A stretch of DNA of 64,000 nt from Gordius sp. MW1 (taxonomy: Eukaryota > Nematomorpha > Gordioida > Gordea > Gordiidae), in contig OZ038530.1 in assembly GCA_964036665.1 (NCBI GenBank), positions 1,054,001 through 1,118,000 of the forward strand, written 5' to 3'. The position numbers and the translations under genes were made by a program. Shown here one piece after another: positions 1-10,915 of this stretch. Under the pieces are notes generated by a model. The model saw only the letters and a program-made list of their open reading frames with translations. It was not told the DNA's origin and searched no databases. How positions within the stretch are numbered: position 1 is the stretch's first letter; each line of letters opens with the position of its first letter.

Positions 1-160
1 TATTTTCAACTTCCGGGGGGGTAAAAATTTTTTTAATTGCTAAACCATTTTGTATAATATTTACTAATTTTTATTGGTGATATAAGTGATATATAAATTG
101 ATACATACACGCATAATCATTAAATAAATACATGTAATATTTTAACGGGCAAGTGTTCTT

Positions 161-367
161 TTAAGAAAGTAACCGAATACTTCTTTGTTTTTTAAAGGCG
201 TACTCCTTCATCGCCATATCTAGATATTCTTCAGTAGGAAGGTCAGCCCCTTCTATAGATATTCTCATACAGTGGTCTAAAGATATCTCCCCTAGCCTGT
301 TTCTTAATGCAACCATAATTCGGTTCATTGCACTAAAGTAAGGGATAAAACAAGAGTTTTTCTTAAT
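161..367 (-). pseudogene. hAT transposase C-terminal (dimerisation) remnant, copy A
   Basis: Minus-strand frame ending in TAA at 163-161, identical to that in copy B (see 11618-11824). It encodes the YFSAMNRI and LRNRLGE motifs and is intact over its short length. There is no upstream catalytic region in the same element, so it is a fragment rather than a functional transposase gene. Confidence 0.65.
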
Positions 368-719
368 TCAGTCCCATCTTTACCTATTACAAACAAACAT
401 ATTCATGCCTTATTTATTATTTTATATAAACACAAATACCCATAGTATTCCCCAAACATATCTTCTCGCCTATTTCTAATTCAAAATCAAATAGATAAAA
501 AAGATATTTTATCTATATCAGAATTTAAATGCATGACAGATAATTATCATTAGTTATAAACATTATTTTGTGTGTATAAATGTAAATACCATCTTTTTTA
601 TTTTGACAATCTATGGAATAAACCAGTTTCTCCACAGAATTATCCTCACCTTTTCATAATACATAATTGATTAGACAAAAAAGATCTTTTTTATATGCTT
701 GCAAGCAAATTATAATTAG

Positions 720-956
720 TTAATATACATTTAAAATGACCAATATTTTGTTAGTAATATAAATATAAATACCATCCTTTTCATTATAACATTGAATGGA
801 ACAAACCAGAGTTTTTTCTACAGAACAATTATTCATATCTTCACCTGTTGCATAATTAAAATTATTCCAAATTAAATCATATTTACCATCCTTTTTATTA
901 GACTTTTCCTTTTTACTAAAGTAGTGTAAAAGAGTACTTTTATATTTACCAGACAT
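720..956 (-). pseudogene. hAT N-terminal remnant ORF (78 codons), copy A
   Basis: Minus-strand frame from ATG at 956 to TAA at 720, the same 78-residue product as in copies B and C, starting MSGKYKSTLLHYFSKKEK. It lies about 350 bp upstream of the C-terminal remnant in the element's own orientation. Whether it is translated is unknown. Confidence 0.5.
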
Positions 957-1392
957 CTATCTGCAATTCAAAAAAAACATAGAATGTATTATTTATAATA
1001 ATTCTTTTTAAGTTTATAAGTAAGATAGTGATTTAATAATTCTAAAAGCATTTATTTATGTTTAGTTACCTATTGATATATTAAAGATAATTTGTAACTT
1101 TCAAGATTGTAAATTTACGGTTCACAGATGTTAAAAAATGATGTCTATGAATGATTTCCACCTGATCTGTAAAAAAATTTAATTTCGCCAATTTTATATT
1201 TTTTATTGACAAATTAAAATAATTTATTGAATTTCAATTTTAGCCTAAGCCTATTATTAATATAATTTATGACTTCATGGTGGAACCTCAGTTAATGTTC
1301 ATGCTTCCTTCAATCAAAACTCTCCGGGGGGGTATTTGAAACTCCCCGGGGGGGGTATTACCCCCCCGGGCTCCCCTCTGAAAGAAACCCTG

Positions 1393-3188
1393 CAACGGGC
1401 GGACAACGGACGGACAACGGACGGACAACGGACATACAACGGGCGGACAACGTGCGGACAACGGAAGGACAACGGGCGGACAACGGACGGACAACGGAAG
1501 GACATCAGACGGACAACGGACGGACAACGGAAGGACAACAAAAGGACATCAGACGGACAACGAACGGACAACGAACGGAAAACGAACGGACAACGAACGG
1601 ACAACGAACGGACAACGGACAGACAACAAAAGGACATCAGACGGACAACGGACGTACAACGAACGGACAACGGCCGGACAACGGACGGACAACGAACGGA
1701 CAACGAACGGACAACGGAAGGACAACGGAAGGACAACGGACGGACAACGGGCGGACTACGGAAGGACAACGGGCGGACAACAAAAGGACATCAGACGGAC
1801 AACGGATGGACAACGAACGGACAACGGACGGACAACGGACGGACAACGGGCGGACAACAAAAGGACATCAGACGGACAACGGACGGACAACGGGCGGACA
1901 AAGGACGGACAACGGACGGACAACGGACATAGGGCGGACAACGTGCGGACAACGGAAGGACAACGGGCGGACAACGGACGGACAACGGAAGGACATCAGA
2001 CGGACAACGGACGGACAACGGAAGGACAACAAAAGGACATCAGACGGACAACGAACGGACAACGAAAGGACAACGAACGGACAACGAACGGACAACGAAC
2101 GGACAACGAACGGACAACGGACGGACAACAAAAGGACATCAGACGGACAAGGGACGGACAACAACGGACAACGGACGGACAACGGACGGATAACGGGCGG
2201 ACAACGAACGGACAACGAACGGACAACGGACGGACAACGGACGGACAACGGAAGGACAACGGACGGACAACGGAAGGACAACGGGCGGACAACGGGCGGA
2301 CAACGGACGGACAACGAACGAACAACGAACGGACAACGAACGGACAACGGACAGACAACAAAAGGACATCTGACGGACAACGGAAGGACAACGGACGGAC
2401 AACGGACGGACAACGGACGGACAACGGACGGACAACGGAAGGACAACGGGCGGACAACGGACGGACAACGGACGGACAACGGAAGGACATCAGACGGACA
2501 ACGGACGGACAACGGAAGGACAACGGGCGGACAACGGGCGCACAACGGACGGACAACGGAAGGACATCAGACGGACAAGGGACGGACAACGGATGGACAA
2601 CGGAAGGACATCAGACGGACAACGGACGGACAACGGAAGGACAACAAAAGGACATCAGACGGACAACGGACGGACAACAAAAGGACATCAGACGGACAAC
2701 GGACGGACAACGGAAGGACAACGGACGGACAACGGAAGGACAACGGAAGGACAACGGAAGGACAACGGGCGGACAACGAACGGACAACGAACGGACAACG
2801 GACGGACAACGGACGGACAACGGAAGGACAACGGACGGACAACGGAAGGACAACGGGCGGACAACGGGCGGACAACGGACGGACAACGAACGGACAACGA
2901 ACGGACAACGGACAGACAACAAAAGGACATCTGACGGACAACGGAAGGACAACGGACGGACAACGGACGGACAACGGACGGACAACGGACGGACAACGGA
3001 AGGACAACGGGCGGACAACGGACGGACAACGGACGGACAACGGAAGGACATCAGACGGACAACGGACGGACAACGGAAGGACAACGGAAGGACAACGGAA
3101 GGACAACGAACGGACAACGAACGGACAACGGACGGACAACGGACGGACAACAGACGGACAACGGGCGGACAACGGACGGACAACGGAC
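1393..3188 (-). repeat. 11-bp satellite array, S1 (minus orientation)
   Basis: Tandem 11-mers read GGACAACGGAC and variants on the + strand. The array starts directly at the target-site end of hAT copy A and ends at J module M1. It corresponds to 8235-10592 in the right arm but lacks the 561-bp duplication. A 10-bp unit near 2155-2165 (GGACAACAAC context) breaks the 11-bp phase and is the only single-base length difference found between the arms. No gene is present; the open frames are produced by the repeat. Confidence 0.97.
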
Positions 3189-3657
3189 GTAGCCAGCGGA
3201 CGGCCAAAAAGTCATATTATCAACAGAATACTCTCACGGATTCAAACTTGTTGCCTCCTGACGGACAACGGACGGTCCGTCGTCCCTCCGTTGTCCGTCC
3301 GTCCTCCGTCCGTCCTCCCTCCGTCGTCTCTCCGTCGTCCGTCCGTCGTCCCTCTGTCGTCCCTCCGTCGTCCCTCCGTGCTATGCAATTTATTAAATTT
3401 TTTTATCAAAAAATATTTTTTTCGACCTCAAAATTTTTTCAATTTTTTTGTAACACCATATAGGCCTCATGAAAATTTTCGATATCAGAGGTGAATTCCG
3501 ACAAAAAAAATTTTTTCGACTTGAAAATTTTTTAAATTTTTTTGTTCAACCATATAGGCTTCGTGAAAATTTCAGCGGACGGCTAAAAAGTCATATTATC
3601 AATGTTATTAACAAGAACAGAATACTCTCCGGGATTCAAACTTGTAGCCTCCTGATG
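3189..3657 (-). repeat. J module M1 (two AT subrepeats)
   Basis: Reverse complement of M3 at exactly mirrored coordinates, 469 bp long. Reading the + strand, it starts with GTAGCCAGCGG (end of tag 2), passes an orientation-switch hairpin and a GTCGTCCCTCC-type 11-mer stretch, then two AT-rich subrepeats, and ends with CTTGTAGCCTCCTGATG (tag 1). The tags contain GGATTCAAACT, the reverse complement of a B-box-like motif. Confidence 0.9.
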
Positions 3658-5181
3658 GACAACGGACGGACAACGGAAGGACATCAGACGGACAAGGGAC
3701 GGACAACGGACGGACAACGGAAGGACATCAGACGGACAACGGACGGACAACGGAAGGACATCAGATGGACAAGGGACGGACAACGGATGGACAACGGAAG
3801 GACATCAGACGGACAACGGACGGACAACGGAAGGACAACAAAAGGACATCAGACGGACAACGGACGGACAACAAAAGGACATCAGACGGACAACGGACGG
3901 ACAACGGAAGGACAACGGACGGACAACGGACATAGGGCGGACAACGTGCGGACAACGGAAGGACAACGGGCGGACAACGGACGGACAACGGAAGGACATC
4001 AGACGGACAACGGACGGACAACGGAAGGACAACAAAAGGACATCAGACGGACAACGAACGGACAACGAAAGGACAACGAACGGACAACGAACGGACAACG
4101 AACGGACAACGAACGGACAACGGACGGACAACAAAAGGACATCAGACGGACAAGGGACGGACAACGAACGGACAACGGACGGACAACGGACGGACAACGG
4201 GCGGACAACGAACGGACAACGAACGGACAACGGACGGACAACGGACGGACAACGGAAGGACAACGGACGGACAACGGAAGGACAACGGGCGGACAACGGG
4301 CGGACAACGGACGGACAACGAACGAACAACGAACGGACAACGAACGGACAACGGACAGACAACAAAAGGACATCTGACGGACAACGGAAGGACAACGGAC
4401 GGACAACGGACGGACAACGGACGGACAACGGACGGACAACGGAAGGACAACGGGCGGACAACGGACGGACAACGGACGGACAACGGAAGGACATCAGACG
4501 GACAACGGACGGACAACGGAAGGACAACGGGCGGACAACGGGCGCACAACGGACGGACAACGGAAGGACATCAGACGGACAAGGGACGGACAACGGATGG
4601 ACAACGGAAGGACATCAGACGGACAACGGACGGACAACGGAAGGACAACAAAAGGACATCAGACGGACAACGGACGGACAACAAAAGGACATCAGACGGA
4701 CAACGGACGGACAACGGAAGGACAACGGACGGACAACGGAAGGACAACGGAAGGACAACGGGCGGACAACGAACGGACAACGAACGGACAACGGACGGAC
4801 AACGGACGGACAACGGAAGGACAACGGACGGACAACGGAAGGACAACGGGCGGACAACGGGCGGACAACGGACGGACAACGAACGGACAACGAACGGACA
4901 ACGAACGGACAACGGACAGACAACAAAAGGACATCTGACGGACAACGGAAGGACAACGGACGGACAACGGACGGACAACGGACGGACAACGGAAGGACAA
5001 CGGGCGGACAACGGACGGACAACGGACGGACAACGGAAGGACATCAGACGGACAACGGACGGACAACGGAAGGACAACGGAAGGACAACGGAAGGACAAC
5101 GAACGGACAACGAACGGACAACGGACGGACAACGGACGGACAACAGACGGACAACGGGCGGACAACGGACGGACAACGGAC
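3658..5181 (-). repeat. 11-bp satellite array, S2
   Basis: Satellite of 1524 bp in GGACAACGGAC orientation between M1 and M2. It mirrors 6242-7765 base for base in length and unit order at the landmarks I compared, and that segment repeats directly as 12526-14049. No gene is seen. Confidence 0.97.
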
Positions 5182-5650
5182 GTAGCCAGCGGACGGCCAA
5201 AAAGTCATATTATCAACAGAATACTCTCACGGATTCAAACTTGTTGCCTCCTGACGGACAACGGACGGTCCGTCGTCCCTCCGTTGTCCGTCCGTCCTCC
5301 GTCCGTCCTCCCTCCGTCGTCTCTCCGTCGTCCGTCCGTCGTCCCTCTGTCGTCCCTCCGTCGTCCCTCCGTGCTATGCAATTTATTAAATTTTTTTATC
5401 AAAAAATATTTTTTTCGACCTCAAAATTTTTTCAATTTTTTTGTAACACCATATAGGCCTCATGAAAATTTTCGATATCAGAGGTGAATTCCGACAAAAA
5501 AAATTTTTTCGACTTGAAAATTTTTTAAATTTTTTTGTTCAACCATATAGGCTTCGTGAAAATTTCAGCGGACGGCTAAAAAGTCATATTATCAATGTTA
5601 TTAACAAGAACAGAATACTCTCCGGGATTCAAACTTGTAGCCTCCTGATG
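5182..5650 (-). repeat. J module M2 (spans the left palindrome break)
   Basis: Complete 469-bp module in minus orientation. Its first 114 bp (tag 2, hairpin and the beginning of the inverted 11-mer stretch) belong to the palindrome's left arm. From 5296 onward the module has no mirror on the right and forms part of the palindrome loop. Its AT-rich core has two subrepeats, as in M1. Confidence 0.9.
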
Positions 5651-6140
5651 GACAACGGACGGACAACGGAAGGACATCAGACGGACAAGGGACGGACAAC
5701 GGACGGACAACGGAAGGACATCAGACGGACAACGGACGGACAACGGAAGGACATCAGATGGACAAGGGACGGACAACGGATGGACAACGGAAGGACATCA
5801 GACGGACAACCGACGGACAACGGAAGGACAACAAAAGGACATCAGACGGACAACGGACGGACAACAAAAGGACATCAGACGGACAACGGACGGACAACGG
5901 ACGGACAACGGAAGGACAACGGACGGACAACGGAAGGACAACGGGCGGACAACGGGCGGACAACGGACGGACAACAAACGGACAACGAACGGACAACGAA
6001 CGGACAACGGACAGACAACAAAAGGACATCTGACGGACAACGGAAGGACAACGGACGGACAACGGACGGACAACGGACGGACAACGGACGGACAACGGAA
6101 GGACAACGGGCGGACAACGGACGGACAACGGACGGACAAC
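5651..6140 (-). repeat. 11-bp satellite array, S3 (palindrome loop)
   Basis: About 490 bp of minus-orientation satellite. Its right end merges without a seam into the inverted 11-mer stretch of partial module H1 (GGACGGACAACGGAGGGAC), because both have the same local orientation. This is where the array changes direction for the rest of the window. No gene is seen. Confidence 0.95.
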
Positions 6141-6241
6141 GGAGGGACGACGGACCGTCCGTTGTCCGTCAGGAGGCAACAAGTTTGAATCCGTGAGAGT
6201 ATTCTGTTGATAATATGACTTTTTGGCCGTCCGCTGGCTAC
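6141..6241 (+). repeat. Partial J module H1 at the right palindrome break
   Basis: Contains only the hairpin segment and tag 2 (TCAGGAGGCAACAAG through the T5 run to GCTGGCTAC); tag 1 and the AT-rich core are absent. A 13-bp stem (6131-6143 with 6158-6170) and 14-nt loop sit within 30 bp of the symmetry break at 6128. It mirrors 5182-5282 of M2. Confidence 0.9.
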
Positions 6242-7765
6242 GTCCGTTGTCCGTCCGTTGTCCGCCCGTTGTCCGTCTGTTGTCCGTCCGTTGTCCGTCC
6301 GTTGTCCGTTCGTTGTCCGTTCGTTGTCCTTCCGTTGTCCTTCCGTTGTCCTTCCGTTGTCCGTCCGTTGTCCGTCTGATGTCCTTCCGTTGTCCGTCCG
6401 TTGTCCGTCCGTTGTCCGCCCGTTGTCCTTCCGTTGTCCGTCCGTTGTCCGTCCGTTGTCCGTCCGTTGTCCTTCCGTTGTCCGTCAGATGTCCTTTTGT
6501 TGTCTGTCCGTTGTCCGTTCGTTGTCCGTTCGTTGTCCGTTCGTTGTCCGTCCGTTGTCCGCCCGTTGTCCGCCCGTTGTCCTTCCGTTGTCCGTCCGTT
6601 GTCCTTCCGTTGTCCGTCCGTTGTCCGTCCGTTGTCCGTTCGTTGTCCGTTCGTTGTCCGCCCGTTGTCCTTCCGTTGTCCTTCCGTTGTCCGTCCGTTG
6701 TCCTTCCGTTGTCCGTCCGTTGTCCGTCTGATGTCCTTTTGTTGTCCGTCCGTTGTCCGTCTGATGTCCTTTTGTTGTCCTTCCGTTGTCCGTCCGTTGT
6801 CCGTCTGATGTCCTTCCGTTGTCCATCCGTTGTCCGTCCCTTGTCCGTCTGATGTCCTTCCGTTGTCCGTCCGTTGTGCGCCCGTTGTCCGCCCGTTGTC
6901 CTTCCGTTGTCCGTCCGTTGTCCGTCTGATGTCCTTCCGTTGTCCGTCCGTTGTCCGTCCGTTGTCCGCCCGTTGTCCTTCCGTTGTCCGTCCGTTGTCC
7001 GTCCGTTGTCCGTCCGTTGTCCGTCCGTTGTCCTTCCGTTGTCCGTCAGATGTCCTTTTGTTGTCTGTCCGTTGTCCGTTCGTTGTCCGTTCGTTGTTCG
7101 TTCGTTGTCCGTCCGTTGTCCGCCCGTTGTCCGCCCGTTGTCCTTCCGTTGTCCGTCCGTTGTCCTTCCGTTGTCCGTCCGTTGTCCGTCCGTTGTCCGT
7201 TCGTTGTCCGTTCGTTGTCCGCCCGTTGTCCGTCCGTTGTCCGTCAGTTGTCCGTTCGTTGTCCGTCCCTTGTCCGTCTGATGTCCTTTTGTTGTCCGTC
7301 CGTTGTCCGTTCGTTGTCCGTTCGTTGTCCGTTCGTTGTCCGTTCGTTGTCCTTTCGTTGTCCGTTCGTTGTCCGTCTGATGTCCTTTTGTTGTCCTTCC
7401 GTTGTCCGTCCGTTGTCCGTCTGATGTCCTTCCGTTGTCCGTCCGTTGTCCGCCCGTTGTCCTTCCGTTGTCCGCACGTTGTCCGCCCTATGTCCGTTGT
7501 CCGTCCGTTGTCCTTCCGTTGTCCGTCCGTTGTCCGTCTGATGTCCTTTTGTTGTCCGTCCGTTGTCCGTCTGATGTCCTTTTGTTGTCCTTCCGTTGTC
7601 CGTCCGTTGTCCGTCTGATGTCCTTCCGTTGTCCATCCGTTGTCCGTCCCTTGTCCATCTGATGTCCTTCCGTTGTCCGTCCGTTGTCCGTCTGATGTCC
7701 TTCCGTTGTCCGTCCGTTGTCCGTCCCTTGTCCGTCTGATGTCCTTCCGTTGTCCGTCCGTTGTC
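6242..7765 (+). repeat. 11-bp satellite array, S4
   Basis: First array in GTCCGTCCGTT orientation. It is the mirror of 3658-5181 and the direct-repeat partner of 12526-14049 (offset 6284). Unit order is structured: GTCCGTCAGAT is followed by GTCCTTTTGTT, GTCTGTCCGTT and then GTCCGTTCGTT units. No gene is seen. Confidence 0.97.
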
Positions 7766-8234
7766 CATCAGGAGGCTACAAGTTTGAATCCCGGAGAGTA
7801 TTCTGTTCTTGTTAATAACATTGATAATATGACTTTTTAGCCGTCCGCTGAAATTTTCACGAAGCCTATATGGTTGAACAAAAAAATTTAAAAAATTTTC
7901 AAGTCGAAAAAATTTTTTTTGTCGGAATTCACCTCTGATATCGAAAATTTTCATGAGGCCTATATGGTGTTACAAAAAAATTGAAAAAATTTTGAGGTCG
8001 AAAAAAATATTTTTTGATAAAAAAATTTAATAAATTGCATAGCACGGAGGGACGACGGAGGGACGACAGAGGGACGACGGACGGACGACGGAGAGACGAC
8101 GGAGGGAGGACGGACGGAGGACGGACGGACAACGGAGGGACGACGGACCGTCCGTTGTCCGTCAGGAGGCAACAAGTTTGAATCCGTGAGAGTATTCTGT
8201 TGATAATATGACTTTTTGGCCGTCCGCTGGCTAC
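7766..8234 (+). repeat. J module M3 (reference copy, two AT subrepeats)
   Basis: Order on the + strand: tag 1 from CATCAGGAGGCTACAAG (7766) with B-box-like AGTTTGAATCC at 7781-7791 and TTTTT at 7834-7838. Next come two AT-rich subrepeats (GAAGCCTATATGG at 7861, GAGGCCTATATGG at 7955, period 94) with A- and T-tracts and a GAATTC site. Then an inverted short array of GGAGGGACGAC units (about 8045-8123) and a hairpin (8124-8136 pairing with 8151-8163). It ends with tag 2 (AGTTTGAATCC at 8175-8185, TTTTT at 8213-8217). The tags are in direct orientation. No coding potential is recognised. Confidence 0.92.
8124..8163 (+). other. Orientation-switch hairpin in M3
   Basis: GACGGACAACGGA at 8124-8136 pairs perfectly with TCCGTTGTCCGTC at 8151-8163 around a 14-nt loop. 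Left of the loop the 11-mers run in minus orientation, right of it in plus orientation. Every complete J module contains the same structure, and it lies next to the palindrome break at H1. Confidence 0.8.
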
Positions 8235-10592
8235 GTCCGTTGTCCGTCCGTTGTCCGCCCGTTGTCCGTCTGTTGTCCGTCCGTTGTCCGTCCGTTGTCC
8301 GTTCGTTGTCCGTTCGTTGTCCTTCCGTTGTCCTTCCGTTGTCCTTCCGTTGTCCGTCCGTTGTCCGTCTGATGTCCTTCCGTTGTCCGTCCGTTGTCCG
8401 TCCGTTGTCCGCCCGTTGTCCTTCCGTTGTCCGTCCGTTGTCCGTCCGTTGTCCGTCCGTTGTCCGTCCGTTGTCCTTCCGTTGTCCGTCAGATGTCCTT
8501 TTGTTGTCTGTCCGTTGTCCGTTCGTTGTCCGTTCGTTGTCCGTTCGTTGTCCGTCCGTTGTCCGCCCGTTGTCCGCCCGTTGTCCTTCCGTTGTCCGTC
8601 CGTTGTCCTTCCGTTGTCCGTCCGTTGTCCGTCCGTTGTCCGTTCGTTGTCCGTTCGTTGTCCGCCCGTTGTCCTTCCGTTGTCCTTCCGTTGTCCTTCC
8701 GTTGTCCGTCCGTTGTCCTTCCGTTGTCCGTCCGTTGTCCGTCTGATGTCCTTTTGTTGTCCGTCCGTTGTCCGTCTGATGTCCTTTTGTTGTCCTTCCG
8801 TTGTCCGTCCGTTGTCCGTCTGATGTCCTTCCGTTGTCCATCCGTTGTCCGTCCCTTGTCCGTCTGATGTCCTTCCGTTGTCCGTCCGTTGTGCGCCCGT
8901 TGTCCGCCCGTTGTCCTTCCGTTGTCCGTCCGTTGTCCGTCTGATGTCCTTCCGTTGTCCGTCCGTTGTCCGTCCGTTGTCCGCCCGTTGTCCTTCCGTT
9001 GTCCGTCCGTTGTCCGTCCGTTGTCCGTCCGTTGTCCGTCCGTTGTCCTTCCGTTGTCCGTCAGATGTCCTTTTGTTGTCTGTCCGTTGTCCGTTCGTTG
9101 TCCGTTCGTTGTCCGTCCGTTGTCCGCCCGTTGTCCGCCCGTTGTCCTTCCGTTGTCCGTCCGTTGTCCTTCCGTTGTCCGTCCGTTGTCCGTCCGTTGT
9201 CCGTTCGTTGTCCGTTCGTTGTCCGCCCGTTGTCCTTCCGTTGTCCTTCCGTTGTCCTTCCGTTGTCCGTCCGTTGTCCTTCCGTTGTCCGTCCGTTGTC
9301 CGTCTGATGTCCTTTTGTTGTCCGTCCGTTGTCCGTCTGATGTCCTTTTGTTGTCCTTCCGTTGTCCGTCCGTTGTCCGTCTGATGTCCTTCCGTTGTCC
9401 ATCCGTTGTCCGTCCCTTGTCCGTCTGATGTCCTTCCGTTGTCCGTCCGTTGTGCGCCCGTTGTCCGCCCGTTGTCCTTCCGTTGTCCGTCCGTTGTCCG
9501 TCTGATGTCCTTCCGTTGTCCGTCCGTTGTCCGTCCGTTGTCCGCCCGTTGTCCTTCCGTTGTCCGTCCGTTGTCCGTCCGTTGTCCGTCCGTTGTCCGT
9601 CCGTTGTCCTTCCGTTGTCCGTCAGATGTCCTTTTGTTGTCTGTCCGTTGTCCGTTCGTTGTCCGTTCGTTGTTCGTTCGTTGTCCGTCCGTTGTCCGCC
9701 CGTTGTCCGCCCGTTGTCCTTCCGTTGTCCGTCCGTTGTCCTTCCGTTGTCCGTCCGTTGTCCGTCCGTTGTCCGTTCGTTGTCCGTTCGTTGTCCGCCC
9801 GTTATCCGTCCGTTGTCCGTCCGTTGTCCGTTCGTTGTCCGTCCCTTGTCCGTCTGATGTCCTTTTGTTGTCCGTCCGTTGTCCGTTCGTTGTCCGTTCG
9901 TTGTCCGTTCGTTGTCCTTTCGTTGTCCGTTCGTTGTCCGTCTGATGTCCTTTTGTTGTCCTTCCGTTGTCCGTCCGTTGTCCGTCTGATGTCCTTCCGT
10001 TGTCCGTCCGTTGTCCGCCCGTTGTCCTTCCGTTGTCCGCACGTTGTCCGCCCTATGTCCGTTGTCCGTCCGTTGTCCGTCCTTTGTCCGCCCGTTGTCC
10101 GTCCGTTGTCCGTCTGATGTCCTTTTGTTGTCCGCCCGTTGTCCGTCCGTTGTCCGTCCGTTGTCCGTTCGTTGTCCATCCGTTGTCCGTCTGATGTCCT
10201 TTTGTTGTCCGCCCGTTGTCCTTCCGTAGTCCGCCCGTTGTCCGTCCGTTGTCCTTCCGTTGTCCTTCCGTTGTCCGTTCGTTGTCCGTTCGTTGTCCGT
10301 CCGTTGTCCGGCCGTTGTCCGTTCGTTGTACGTCCGTTGTCCGTCTGATGTCCTTTTGTTGTCTGTCCGTTGTCCGTTCGTTGTCCGTTCGTTGTCCGTT
10401 CGTTTTCCGTTCGTTGTCCGTTCGTTGTCCGTCTGATGTCCTTTTGTTGTCCTTCCGTTGTCCGTCCGTTGTCCGTCTGATGTCCTTCCGTTGTCCGTCC
10501 GTTGTCCGCCCGTTGTCCTTCCGTTGTCCGCACGTTGTCCGCCCGTTGTATGTCCGTTGTCCGTCCGTTGTCCGTCCGTTGTCCGCCCGTTG
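8235..10592 (+). repeat. 11-bp satellite array, S5, with 561-bp tandem duplication
   Basis: Array between M3 and hAT copy B. Blocks starting near 8845 and 9406 are tandem copies offset by 561 bp, which is 51 units of 11 bp, so repeat phase is kept. The left palindrome arm and the 14519-16315 segment each have only one copy of this block. The array ends GCCCGTTG, the transposon target site. No gene is seen. Confidence 0.95.
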
Positions 10593-10614
10593 CAGGGTTT
10601 CTTTCAGAGGGGAG

Positions 10615-10640
10615 CCCGGGGGGGTAATACCCCCCCCGGG
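10615..10640 (+). other. G/C-tract hairpin beside the left terminal repeat
   Basis: Seven G (10618-10624), loop TAATA, then eight C (10630-10637) and GGG. This makes a G7/C7 stem that can extend through CCC/GGG with one bulged C. Copies A and C share it; copy D has a one-base variant, and in E and F the C side is broken to CCTCCCC. Confidence 0.7.
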
Positions 10641-10915
10641 GAGTTTCAAATACCCCCCCGGAGAGTTTTGATTGAAGGAAGCATGAACATTAACTGAGGT
10701 TCCACCATGAAGTCATAAATTATATTAATAATAGGCTTAGGCTAAAATTGAAATTCAATAAATTATTTTAATTTGTCAATAAAAAATATAAAATTGGCGA
10801 AATTAAATTTTTTTACAGATCAGGTGGAAATCATTCATAGACATCATTTTTTAACATCTGTGAACCGTAAATTTACAATCTTGAAAGTTACAAATTATCT
10901 TTAATATATCAATAG

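Larger units (their letters stand above)
1..1392 (-). mobile_element. hAT-type non-autonomous transposon, copy A (cut by window edge)
   Basis: Reverse-complement copy of element B. The terminus CTGAAAGAAACCCTG ends at 1392 and is followed by CAACGGGC, the reverse complement of the GCCCGTTG target site seen at the other copies. The opposite terminus lies left of the window; base 1 corresponds to base 11984 of copy B. Every stretch I compared matches copy B exactly, including both reading-frame remnants, as expected if the pair arose together as arms of the palindrome. Confidence 0.85.
1..5295. repeat. Left arm of giant inverted repeat
   Basis: This stretch reappears as its reverse complement at 6128-11984. 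Paired landmarks give a constant coordinate sum of 11423 (3189 with 8234, 3657 with 7766, 5182 with 6241) and of 11985 in the transposon (1392 with 10593, 1 with 11984). The change of 562 is fully explained by a 561-bp duplication in the right arm plus one missing base in the left arm near 2160, where a 10-bp unit replaces an 11-bp unit. Symmetry stops at 5295/6128. The arm contains hAT copy A, J modules M1 and the inner part of M2, and GGACAACGGAC-oriented satellite. It may continue beyond the window. Confidence 0.9.

Noticed and set aside
1393-3188. Telomeric repeat
   Set aside because: The 11-mer GTCCGTCCGTT is not a recognised telomere motif (no TTAGG- or TTAGGG-like G-run), and the array is interrupted by modules and inverted.
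3273-3380. Separate gene or promoter in the GTCGTCCCTCC-type stretch
   Set aside because: It is the inverted diverged 11-mer segment built into every J module, not an independent element.
1452-3494. Possible large repetitive protein gene (11-residue repeat)
   Set aside because: The frame follows the DNA repeat in all frames and both strands, crosses into the AT-rich module, and has no codon bias or domain. It is a by-product of a stop-poor 11-mer.
5296-6127. Unique loop sequence at the palindrome centre
   Set aside because: The loop is not unique; it is the rest of J module M2 plus ordinary satellite, so it cannot serve as a unique anchor for mapping.
7766-7800. Functional tRNA gene
   Set aside because: Only a B-box-like and 3'-half-like stretch is present. 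The T stem does not pair, and there is no A box, D arm or acceptor stem; upstream is satellite.
6242-10592. CRISPR-like array
   Set aside because: Units are only 11 bp, contiguous and without unique spacers; no cas genes are present and the setting is eukaryotic.
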